The notes beneath the pieces were generated by a model. The model had not been told where the DNA came from and did not search any database. It worked only from the letters and a program-made list of their open reading frames with translations. Source: DALYDK01 sp964477125 (GTDB taxonomy: Bacteria; Patescibacteriota; Saccharimonadia; Saccharimonadales; CAIOMD01). Taken from it: a stretch of 5,775 nucleotides of DNA. A program made the translations under genes and the position numbers. Location: contig CAYZCZ010000034.1 of assembly GCA_964477125.1 (NCBI GenBank), positions 1 to 5,775 on the forward strand. Reading direction: 5' to 3'. Numbering within the stretch: the first letter of the stretch is position 1; each line of letters begins with the position of its first letter. Positions 1 to 5,575 of the stretch are shown here, piece after piece.

Positions 1-64
1 CAAGACTTGAACTTGCGACCTCACGGCCCCCAGCCGTACGCGCTACCAACTGCGCTACACCCCG
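1..64 (-). tRNA. tRNA-Pro (anticodon GGG), 3' end cut by window edge
   Basis: Read on the minus strand from 64, the sequence folds as a cloverleaf. The acceptor 5' strand is CGGGGTG, followed by TA and a D arm with GCGC/GCGC stem and AGTTGGTA loop. The anticodon arm is TACGG-CTGGGGG-CCGTG, with U33 and anticodon GGG followed by G37. The variable loop is AGGTC and the T arm is GCAAG-TTCAAGT-CTTG. The last T-stem base, the 3' acceptor strand and the discriminator lie beyond position 1. The C at position 1 and G37 are typical of bacterial tRNA-Pro. Anticodon GGG reads CCC/CCU. No clear promoter sits directly upstream, so it may depend on read-through from the RNA unit that ends about 20 nt earlier. 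Identity as tRNA-Pro is secure; the acceptor stem cannot be verified here. Confidence 0.93.
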
Positions 65-87
65 TTAGTACAAAAGTTGGTACAAAA
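64..87. repeat. 12-nt tandem duplication at the tRNA 5' boundary
   Basis: GTTAGTACAAAA (64-75) is followed directly by GTTGGTACAAAA (76-87), differing only at 67/79. The first base of the first unit is the 5' nucleotide of the tRNA-Pro. On the minus strand the repeats read TTTTGTACYAAC twice, and the upstream copy begins within the U-run that ends the neighbouring RNA. It looks like a small slippage duplication; no function is evident. Confidence 0.75.
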
Positions 88-214
88 AAGCCCGATATCC
101 GTTTGGATTCCTGCTGGAAACCAAGTGGAAGCCCGCATACTAACCCCAAGAGGTTAGAGGATATAAGGCTACCCATAAAAGTGACTATTCAGAAATCAAT
201 TCTTGATATCGGGC
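88..214 (-). ncRNA. candidate free-standing structured RNA, 6S-like topology
   Basis: On the minus strand, GCCCGATATC (205-214) pairs perfectly with GATATCGGGC (90-99) as a 10-bp closing helix, and the 3' side is followed at once by six U's (84-89). Three hairpins lie inside: a 4-bp hairpin (191-194/200-203); a long arm of 7 positions with one U-U mismatch (127-133/167-173) capped by a 6-bp hairpin with a 6-nt loop (140-145/152-157); and an 8-bp stem with one mismatch and a 4-nt loop (103-111/116-124). A closing stem, an open region with a small hairpin on its 3' strand, and an apical stem-loop resemble 6S RNA, but about 127 nt is short compared with the usual 180-200. A TATAAT box stands 7 nt before the first stem base. 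I see no SRP, 5S, tmRNA or RNase P signature. Being a structured RNA is likely; the family is not established. Confidence 0.6.
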
Positions 215-221
215 CTCTTTT

Positions 222-227
222 ATTATA
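222..227 (-). promoter_or_regulatory. -10 box for the structured RNA
   Basis: The minus strand reads a perfect TATAAT here, 7 nt upstream of G214, the first base of the closing helix. That is the correct distance for a start at or next to the helix. No good -35 is seen 16-18 nt upstream (GTGGGA at 245-250). The match and spacing support an independent transcript. Confidence 0.6.
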
Positions 228-266
228 CTCGACAAGTAGCTAAATCCCACTAATAAAAGGTTATAG

Positions 267-893
267 CTAAGTTACTAAGTTGAATATCCATTGGTTAATA
301 TTGGTTAATATTGAGCTTATCATGGGAATAATTAAAATTATAAATAACCCTATTGCAATCAAACCAAAACTTTCTATTGTTTGCATTAATTTCTGTAAAG
401 GCTCTGGTGCAAACGCATATAATACGCGGGACCCATCAAGTGGAGGAAACGGAATCATGTTAAACACGAAAAAACCTACGTTAATGGCAATGAAAATCGC
501 AATGAAATTTACCAAAGGCCCAGGACCAGTTACTAGGCCAGAGTACTTCGCAAACAATCCAGCGACAAAAGCTAGAGCTAAATTTGTCAATGGCCCTGCA
601 AGTCCAACTAAAGCACCACCGAACTCTTCATACTTTAATCGCGCAAAATTAACTGGTACTGGTTTGGCAGCACCAAAAGGAGGCATACCAATGGCTAATA
701 AAACTATTGGCAACAAAACTGTAGCAAACGGATCTATATGATTGATTGGGTTTAGGGTTAGCCTATCTGCATCTTCAGCCGTTGTGTCACCCAATAACTT
801 AGCAACATATCCATGCATAAATTCATGCAGTGTTATAGAAATACCAATCGCTATTAGAGCAAATAATATTTTTTGTATTAATCCATCATCCAT
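267..893 (-). CDS. M50-family (site-2 protease-like) membrane zinc metalloprotease
   Basis: Predicted intramembrane metalloprotease of 208 aa, of the short S2P-like type without a PDZ domain. The zinc site is visible: H23-E-F-M-H27 (HExxH) in the first hydrophobic segment, and FNMIPFPPLDG with the third ligand D153. The NPINHIDP motif (48-55) and GLAGPLTN (about 97-104) are also typical. About five hydrophobic segments are present and the C-terminus ends in a hydrophobic stretch. S2P enzymes cut transmembrane substrates; this protein's substrate is unknown. The frame opens at TTG 899, but ATG 893 is preferred because it has AGG six bases upstream and a conventional start. It is divergent from rpmB and lies just upstream of the structured RNA. 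Family assignment is firm; the physiological role is open. Confidence 0.92.
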   Translation of the reverse strand: MDDGLIQKILFALIAIGISITLHEFMHGYVAKLLGDTTAEDADRLTLNPINHIDPFATVLLPIVLLAIGMPPFGAAKPVPVNFARLKYEEFGGALVGLAGPLTNLALAFVAGLFAKYSGLVTGPGPLVNFIAIFIAINVGFFVFNMIPFPPLDGSRVLYAFAPEPLQKLMQTIESFGLIAIGLFIILIIPMISSILTNINQWIFNLVT

Positions 894-902
894 ACCCAAC
901 CT

Positions 903-932
903 AGTATACAGAACTTTGTCTTAAACAATCAA
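903..932 (-). promoter_or_regulatory. putative sigma70 promoter of the M50 protease gene
   Basis: On the minus strand, TTGATT (927-932) and TATACT (903-908) are separated by 18 nt. Transcription would start near 896-895, only 2-3 nt before ATG 893. This implies a nearly leaderless mRNA and would exclude the upstream TTG 899 as the start codon. Confidence 0.45.
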
Positions 933-955
933 AAATCCCATTTTATGCTCGCCTC

Positions 956-984
956 TTGATTTATCGGTGTTAAAAGTGTAAAAT
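956..984 (+). promoter_or_regulatory. putative sigma70 promoter of rpmB
   Basis: TTGATT (956-961) and TAAAAT (979-984) have the ideal 17-nt spacing. The start would be near 991, giving a leader of about 37 nt that ends in the Shine-Dalgarno AAGAGG at 1017-1022. It lies in the 134-nt divergent region shared with the M50 gene. Confidence 0.55.
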
Positions 985-1027
985 TAACAGTTGAATTTAA
1001 TAAACGTGAAATCATTAAGAGGATGTT

Positions 1028-1216
1028 ATGAATACCTGCGATATTACCGGCAAAGGAAAGCAATTTGGAAATAGCATTAGCTTTTCTCAAAGAAAATCCA
1101 AAAAGGTTTGGAAACCAAATCTACAATCAAAAACTGTCATTGTAGATGGTAAAAAAGTTAAGCTAAAAATTAGCACTCAAGCCATGAGAACTTTGAAGAA
1201 AAAAGGCTTAATTTAA
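1028..1216 (+). CDS. rpmB: 50S ribosomal protein bL28
   Basis: Ribosomal protein of the large subunit, 62 aa, within the family's normal range. The N-terminal CDITGKG motif (4-10), the basic KSKKVWKPNLQ segment (about 24-34) and the C-terminal RTLKKKGL (54-61) are characteristic of bL28. Only one cysteine is present, so the zinc-binding form with two CxxC pairs is excluded. The ATG is preceded by AAGAGG with a 5-nt gap, a strong ribosome binding site. The gene is monocistronic, with its own promoter and a strong hairpin terminator just after the TAA stop. It is the only plus-strand gene in the window. The usual bL33 (rpmG) partner is not adjacent. Confidence 0.96.
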   Translation: MNTCDITGKGKQFGNSISFSQRKSKKVWKPNLQSKTVIVDGKKVKLKISTQAMRTLKKKGLI

Positions 1217-1231
1217 TATACTAAAGCTACT

Positions 1232-1264
1232 AAAAAAGACTTGTCGTTATGACAAGTCTTTTTT
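1232..1264. terminator. bidirectional Rho-independent terminator
   Basis: AAAAAAGACTTGTC (1232-1245), a 5-nt GTTAT loop and GACAAGTCTTTTTT (1251-1264) form a perfect 14-bp stem in which the A-run pairs with the U-run. Both strands end in six T's. It stands 15 nt after the rpmB stop and 15 nt after the MBL-like gene's stop, so it can end both converging transcripts. Confidence 0.92.
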
Positions 1265-1279
1265 AAATTTTTATAAATA

Positions 1280-1903
1280 TTAGCTTCGTTCTACTGCTAC
1301 AACATGCATCTTATCGCCCAACTCAGATTCTTTAACTTTCAAGAGGCTAGTTTTTTCTGGTTCAATAGATCCCATAACCTTTAAAAATTCAGTTAACTCA
1401 GCCTGTGGCACCGGATAGTTAATCTTTGGATCAGCATAATGTGTTGGAATCACAACTTTGGGGTCAATTTTATTAGCTACCTTAGCGGCACCAACAGCAT
1501 CTAAAGTATAGCCACTGCCACCAACTGGTATGATTAAAATATCAACAACCCCAATATCCTCCGCTAATTCATCGCTAACATCTGGGTATATATGCCCAAC
1601 AACGGCAACAGAAAAATCACCTATACGTACTACATATACCGTTGCCCTTTCACCAGCTTCATCTAAATGAGATCTGGCAGATATTCCCTTGACTGAAATG
1701 TCTGAAATCTCATAACTACCAGGACAATCAATCAAAAATCTAGCATCATTCTCAACTTTGATATCTTTGCTTGTTACCAAACTTATATCATTAGATGTTA
1801 TCTTGGTTTTCAGCCCAAGTTCAACCAAATTATCATCAACTACTAAACTAGCTTTTTTATTAGAAAGCTTTACGCAATTCCCACCAAAATATTCAATTTC
1901 CAT
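1280..1903 (-). CDS. MBL-fold metal-dependent hydrolase-like protein, degenerate zinc site
   Basis: Protein of 207 aa with the layout of a metallo-beta-lactamase-fold protein of the Lactamase_B_3/UlaG-like type: an N-terminal strand with GGNCVKL (7-13), VVDDNL (21-26), a PGSYE segment (61-65), VVGHIYP (101-107) with H104, DILIIPVGG (121-129), and the C-terminal PTHY (153-156) with H155. The HxHxDH zinc motif expected around residues 43-50 is absent; that stretch reads VTSKDIKV. Some ligand positions remain, so the protein may bind one metal or none, and hydrolase activity is doubtful. The ATG has AAGGGG with about 5 nt spacing. It lies 20 nt downstream of the winged-helix gene and is almost certainly co-transcribed with it. 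I associate this variant with Saccharibacteria; its function is unknown. Confidence 0.8.
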   Translation of the reverse strand: MEIEYFGGNCVKLSNKKASLVVDDNLVELGLKTKITSNDISLVTSKDIKVENDARFLIDCPGSYEISDISVKGISARSHLDEAGERATVYVVRIGDFSVAVVGHIYPDVSDELAEDIGVVDILIIPVGGSGYTLDAVGAAKVANKIDPKVVIPTHYADPKINYPVPQAELTEFLKVMGSIEPEKTSLLKVKESELGDKMHVVAVERS

Positions 1904-1923
1904 AACTACCCCTTTTTATAGCC

Positions 1924-2589
1924 CTAAAGCAAATTATCTTTATCTATTAAAACGACTTTTTTGGCCACTTTCAAATCTGAAACAAATCGATCATTAACCT
2001 GTCTTCTGTAAATAAACTCGTCTGTATCAAAAACTACGTATCTTAAATCTTTCTTTTCTTGAGCCTCTAGCTCTGTAACGGCATTGTCTAGGTTCGTCTC
2101 GTTAACATCGCCAACAACAACTATATCTACGCCACTTTTATTGTCTAGTGTAAATTGACCAGTAATAATTGCTAGCCGAACATTACCGGCTTTTTGAATG
2201 ATCTCAGCAATTGGATTGTTAGATTCTCCTACCTCTACAATTAATACTTCATCTTCGGTCTCCGGTTTTTCATCAACGATAGAATCATCTGCCTTCTGTT
2301 GCTTCGCCTTAGATGACTTTTTTGCTTTCATTTTCTTACCAGCAAACATGTTAGCCAAGGCATCATAATATTCATATTCCTGGTTAACTTCATAATAAAG
2401 CTTATTGTTAGAATTATCTGATGTAATTATGCCAATACTAAGCAGATTAGCTAGTTCTCGTCTAACCGAATTTATTTGCTCATCTATTTTACGTGTTATT
2501 TCACGTACATAAAATGAACGATTAGGGTTTTGACAAAAAAGTTGCAGTAACTTAACTCGAGTTTTTGATCCAAACAGTTGTTCAACCAT
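1924..2589 (-). CDS. winged-helix DNA-binding protein with nucleotidyltransferase-like C-terminal domain
   Basis: Protein of 221 aa in three parts. Residues 1-75 form an ArsR-like winged helix: GSKTRVKLLQLF, then a helix-turn-helix with SFYVREITRKI and INSVRRELANL, then a wing around SNNKLYYEVN. Residues about 83-115 are a low-complexity linker, lysine-rich then acidic. Residues about 118-221 resemble the minimal nucleotidyltransferase fold: AIITGQF, SGVDIVVVGDVN, and YVVFDTDEFIYRRQVNDRFV. The classical GS...DxD catalytic signature is incomplete, so a sensor or structural role is as likely as catalysis. No Shine-Dalgarno at a workable distance precedes ATG 2589 (AGG is only 1 nt away), but an extended -10 does. 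It heads an operon with the MBL-like gene and probably regulates transcription; targets are unknown. Confidence 0.78.
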   Translation of the reverse strand: MVEQLFGSKTRVKLLQLFCQNPNRSFYVREITRKIDEQINSVRRELANLLSIGIITSDNSNNKLYYEVNQEYEYYDALANMFAGKKMKAKKSSKAKQQKADDSIVDEKPETEDEVLIVEVGESNNPIAEIIQKAGNVRLAIITGQFTLDNKSGVDIVVVGDVNETNLDNAVTELEAQEKKDLRYVVFDTDEFIYRRQVNDRFVSDLKVAKKVVLIDKDNLL

Positions 2590-2595
2590 ACCTAT

Positions 2596-2604
2596 ATTGT
2601 AGCA
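2596..2604 (-). promoter_or_regulatory. extended -10 promoter of the winged-helix gene, probably leaderless
   Basis: The minus strand reads TGC TACAAT. Six bases (ATAGGT) separate the box from ATG 2589, so the expected +1 coincides with the A of the start codon. No good -35 is seen (TGTATA at 17 nt), which fits an extended -10 promoter. Confidence 0.55.
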
Positions 2605-2665
2605 AGCAATTATATATTTATACAGCCCATCTTAAAATAAGTTGTGCAGACTATATTGTATGGTG

Positions 2666-3385
2666 CTATCTTTTTAGTTTTTTTGCAATTTTTACTGTAT
2701 TTTCAGATAAATTATCAACCATATTCAGATGTTGATTCTTTTTACTCAATTCATCTGGACCAGTAACTATTTTAAGCAAATGATCCGTAAACATAGTGTT
2801 TTTAGATAAAATTGGACCATGCAAATATGACCCGAACACATTGTTATATATAGCTCCTTCTGTATTGTCCTGGCCATTATTACCTTGGCCTAAAACAGAA
2901 CTACCAAGAGGTTTTATACCATTACCTAAATATGTTTTACCACTGTGATTTTCATATCCGACAATATCACCCCATTCACTGCCAATAACAATATTGCCAA
3001 TTATTCTTTCGTCTCCAGCAATAGTGGTAATATCAATTATCCCTAGGCCTGGAATTATTTTGCCTTCGTTCGTTTTGAAATAGTTTCCAAACATCTGGTA
3101 CATTCCGCATATCATTAGCATAGGAACGCCGTTGTTAGCCATATCTTGCAAAACACTTTTTTTAGATTTCAAATCATCTGCAATATCTAGCTGACCTGCG
3201 TCTTGGCCACCACCACCTATAATAATCGAGCTATCTATCGGAATCTTGTCACCTATTCCAATTCCTATGATTTCTGTTTTATAGCCCATCCACTGAAGCC
3301 TTTTAGAAAATACCAAAACATTTCCATTATCCCCGTAAATATTCATCTCCTTGGGGTATAAATGCACTATTTTTATCGTTTTCAT
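2666..3385 (-). CDS. gatD: lipid II isoglutaminyl synthase, glutamine amidotransferase subunit GatD
   Basis: Class I glutamine amidotransferase-like subunit of 239 aa (S. aureus GatD is about 243). It hydrolyses glutamine and passes ammonia to MurT, which amidates the alpha-carboxyl of D-Glu in lipid II at the cytoplasmic face of the membrane. The N-terminus reads VHLYPKEMNIYGDNGN (7-22), typical of CobB/GatD proteins. The nucleophile is C93 in MLMICGMYQMFG, and the catalytic His is H189 in GSYLHGP. R127 (DERIIGN) matches the region of the arginine implicated in substrate binding in S. aureus. The gene overlaps murT by 4 nt (ATGA) and has GGAGG 4 nt before its ATG, so it is translationally coupled and made with its partner. 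No clear terminator follows. Confidence 0.95.
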   Translation of the reverse strand: MKTIKIVHLYPKEMNIYGDNGNVLVFSKRLQWMGYKTEIIGIGIGDKIPIDSSIIIGGGGQDAGQLDIADDLKSKKSVLQDMANNGVPMLMICGMYQMFGNYFKTNEGKIIPGLGIIDITTIAGDERIIGNIVIGSEWGDIVGYENHSGKTYLGNGIKPLGSSVLGQGNNGQDNTEGAIYNNVFGSYLHGPILSKNTMFTDHLLKIVTGPDELSKKNQHLNMVDNLSENTVKIAKKLKR

Positions 3386-4644
3386 ATTTCCTCCAAAGTA
3401 GTCATCTTTGATAAATAACCTCTTATTTCAAGCATTGCCGTATATGTTGTATATATAAGCATAGTTTGGCCTTCGTTCATTTTGGATATTTCATCATTAA
3501 CCATAGTAAAAAGTTTTGGCTCAATAACGTCAGTAGTAATATCATCATAAGATAGTCTCAAAGCCATATCAAACGCCCTGGAACCGGATGTGACTACTAA
3601 GCCGTTAGTATTTATCATGCCCTTAAACTCAACATCCCAAAGCCAAGAAACATCTCGCCCATCTGCGTAAGCATCGTTAATTGCTATTAACGTAACTACA
3701 TCATTAATCTTAGAGGCACCCAATAAAGATTGCCTAAAGCCACTTGGATTTTTAACAAGTTGCAAAATTACCTGTTTTTTGCCAACCATTATTCGCTCCC
3801 CACGCCCAAAAGCTGGTTTTACAGTAGCAATACTTTTAATAATTTGGTCTGCAGACACGGCAAGCGCATGGCATAAAGCCATGGCCGCAACAGCATTTTG
3901 AGCGTTGTATAAACCATACAAAGATAAAGCAAAAGTTTTCTTGTGGCCGTCAATAGTTGTTGTAATTTTATCATCATCGATTGCATCTAGCTGTACGGTT
4001 GCCAGCTGCTTAGAGCTAGCAGATGAACCACCATGTAGCTCGTCGTCATCTCTAAAAATGTCTTTAAGGCTTGGTGCCACGCCATAATAATTTACACTAG
4101 CAGAAGCGTCTTTGTACAACTTAGACACACGCGTGTCATCTCTGTTTAAAACTACTACTTCTGTAGTTTTTTTAACAACTGCACTTAATAGCTGAGCCGT
4201 GTAATCTATTTCTCCAAATCTATCCATTTGATCGCGCATAACATTTAGTATTAGGCTGGCGCGGGGCTTAATTTGCTGAACAAATTTTGCTGCATAGGCC
4301 TCGTCTAGTTCTATTACGGCTATATCAAAAGGTAATTTTCCGGTTAAAGAAACCGGTTTAACAATGCTTGCAACTACTCCCCTAGTAAAATTGCTACCTG
4401 TTGGGTTAGTTAAAACCCTTTTACCACTATCGCTTAAGATTTTTGCTACCATTTTTGTGGTGGTGGTTTTACCATTTGTGCCAGATATAACCACTACGCC
4501 ATCTGGCAATTGGGCTAACATATCTCGCAAAAAGTTTTTATCTATTTTTTCTATAGCGTATCCAGGCAAGGCAGAACCCCTACGCCCCAATATTTTAAGA
4601 CCAAACAAAATACTTTTACCAACAACAATACTATGGGAATGCAT
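3382..4644 (-). CDS. murT: lipid II isoglutaminyl synthase, Mur ligase-like subunit MurT
   Basis: ATP-dependent Mur ligase homologue of 420 aa that, with GatD, amidates lipid II D-glutamate to isoglutamine. The P-loop is GTNGKTTT (55-62), followed by the NPTGSNFTRG segment (about 80-89), IELDEAY, and NVMRDQMDRFGE in the central domain. GLYNAQNAVAA precedes the C-terminal MurT domain (DUF1727), which shows LVKNPSGFRQSL and the diagnostic INDAYADGRDVSWLWDVEF. The Cys4 zinc ribbon inserted in the central domain of S. aureus and S. pneumoniae MurT is missing: after YYGV comes an acidic, Ser-rich stretch without cysteines, and the whole protein has a single Cys (LCHAL). No Shine-Dalgarno precedes ATG 4644; an extended -10 ends 7 nt before it. 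The TGA stop overlaps gatD. Confidence 0.95.
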   Translation of the reverse strand: MHSHSIVVGKSILFGLKILGRRGSALPGYAIEKIDKNFLRDMLAQLPDGVVVISGTNGKTTTTKMVAKILSDSGKRVLTNPTGSNFTRGVVASIVKPVSLTGKLPFDIAVIELDEAYAAKFVQQIKPRASLILNVMRDQMDRFGEIDYTAQLLSAVVKKTTEVVVLNRDDTRVSKLYKDASASVNYYGVAPSLKDIFRDDDELHGGSSASSKQLATVQLDAIDDDKITTTIDGHKKTFALSLYGLYNAQNAVAAMALCHALAVSADQIIKSIATVKPAFGRGERIMVGKKQVILQLVKNPSGFRQSLLGASKINDVVTLIAINDAYADGRDVSWLWDVEFKGMINTNGLVVTSGSRAFDMALRLSYDDITTDVIEPKLFTMVNDEISKMNEGQTMLIYTTYTAMLEIRGYLSKMTTLEEI

Positions 4645-4651
4645 AATAGTA

Positions 4652-4660
4652 ATTATAGCA
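4652..4660 (-). promoter_or_regulatory. extended -10 promoter of murT-gatD, probably leaderless
   Basis: The minus strand reads TGC TATAAT, a perfect extended -10. Seven bases (TACTATT) separate it from ATG 4644, so +1 falls on or one base before the start codon. The 61-nt gap after the miaA stop contains no other promoter-like element as good and no clear terminator. Confidence 0.65.
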
Positions 4661-4705
4661 ACCTAAAGAACAAAAAGCGTATTTATTAAGTTACTAAGTA
4701 CCGTT

Positions 4706-5560
4706 TTATTGGCTAGCAAGCCAATTATAGGCTTGCACACCGTCAATAAACCACGTTATGTCTTTATGGCGCTTAAACCACGTTCGTTGGCGTTTAGACA
4801 GGTTAATATCGCTCATTATGGTTGCATCAACTGCTTCTTGCAAGCTTATTTGGCCGTCTATATAGGGTTTAAATGTTTTATAGATGCCACCGTTAAGAGC
4901 TTTGCAACCTGCACCATATATTTTATATAGGCTTTTAACCTCTTGTTCTACATTATTTTGTACCATTTGCTGGGCGCGCATTGTAATTGACTCTTTTAAA
5001 ACCTCTTTTGGCGGATCTATGCCAATAAATAATGTATCTTTTAAGGGGCCTTTTTGTTTTAAAGGCGCATTACCACGGCTAATTGTATTTAATAAATAGC
5101 GTTTATTTTTAGTGTTTTCTGGCATGAGCAAATTATTTTTTATTATTATTTGTTGCAAGTCTGCTATGTTCATATTTTTATATTCTTCTGCCAAATTAGT
5201 ATTATGGGGCGTAAATATATATTGGCGCGTAAAACCATCTACATATAAACCACTACCACCAACCGTAACATCAACAAGCCCCCTGCTATTTATGCTTTTT
5301 TGGGCGTTTTTAGCATGCTGGGCAAATTCTGCCACAGTAACATGATTATCTGGCAAGGCAATATCTAAACAATAGTGCGGCACTAATTTTTGCTCTGCTG
5401 GGCTAGGTTTGGCAGTGCCAACATTCATACCTATATATACCGTGCGAGAATCTGCAGCAATAATTTCTGCATTATAAAGTTGCGCCACTCGTAAAGACAA
5501 GGCTGTTTTACCGCTGGCCGTAGGCCCCACAATTACAATATGCTTAATATTTTTTAACAC
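4706..5560 (-). CDS. miaA: tRNA dimethylallyltransferase MiaA
   Basis: Transfers a dimethylallyl group from DMAPP to N6 of A37 in tRNAs that read U-starting codons. From GTG 5560 the protein is 284 aa, slightly short for the family. Visible are the P-loop GPTASGKT (12-19), ADSRTVY with the catalytic-type D37, MNVGTAKP (about 45-52), GGSGLY (101-106), and C-terminal KRQRTWFKRH. Several family motifs are altered: the usual DS.QVY has T for Q, RRVIRALE is replaced by KRYLLNTISRG, GYKE by IYKTF, and TRRYAKRQ by SDINLSKRQ. It is therefore divergent but has the core. The frame extends to TTG 5596, but that extension runs through an extended -10 box placed 6 nt before GTG 5560, and no start has a Shine-Dalgarno. 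GTG 5560 also gives a normal MiaA N-terminus. Confidence 0.9.
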   Translation of the reverse strand: MLKNIKHIVIVGPTASGKTALSLRVAQLYNAEIIAADSRTVYIGMNVGTAKPSPAEQKLVPHYCLDIALPDNHVTVAEFAQHAKNAQKSINSRGLVDVTVGGSGLYVDGFTRQYIFTPHNTNLAEEYKNMNIADLQQIIIKNNLLMPENTKNKRYLLNTISRGNAPLKQKGPLKDTLFIGIDPPKEVLKESITMRAQQMVQNNVEQEVKSLYKIYGAGCKALNGGIYKTFKPYIDGQISLQEAVDATIMSDINLSKRQRTWFKRHKDITWFIDGVQAYNWLASQ

Positions 5561-5566
5561 TAAACT

Positions 5567-5575
5567 AGTATAGCA
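5567..5575 (-). promoter_or_regulatory. extended -10 promoter of miaA, probably leaderless
   Basis: The minus strand reads TGC TATACT, followed by AGTTTA and GTG 5560, so +1 would fall on the start codon. The box overlaps the left arm of a 20-bp inverted repeat, which covers the sequence just upstream and the first three bases of the -10 hexamer. Confidence 0.6.

Noticed and set aside
90..214. The structured RNA as an SRP 4.5S, 5S rRNA, tmRNA or RNase P RNA.
   Set aside because: The SRP GGAA-tetraloop region, the 5S CCGAAC/GAAGUGAAAC loops, the tmRNA tRNA-like ends and the RNase P core sequences are all absent on both strands.
7..243. Plus-strand open frame of 78 codons across the tRNA and structured RNA region.
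   Set aside because: It runs antisense through the tRNA and the paired RNA elements, has no ribosome binding site and no recognisable protein character.
280..924. Plus-strand open frames opposite the M50 gene.
   Set aside because: The minus strand encodes a clear protease with all zinc motifs; these are antisense shadows.
268..4699. 13-nt direct repeat TAAGTTACTAAGT at 268-280 and 4687-4699, near the 3' ends of the M50 gene and miaA.
   Set aside because: One copy lies within the last codons and the other just after a stop; the AT-rich composition makes a 13-nt match in a window this size plausible by chance, and neither copy has a flanking hairpin or U-run.
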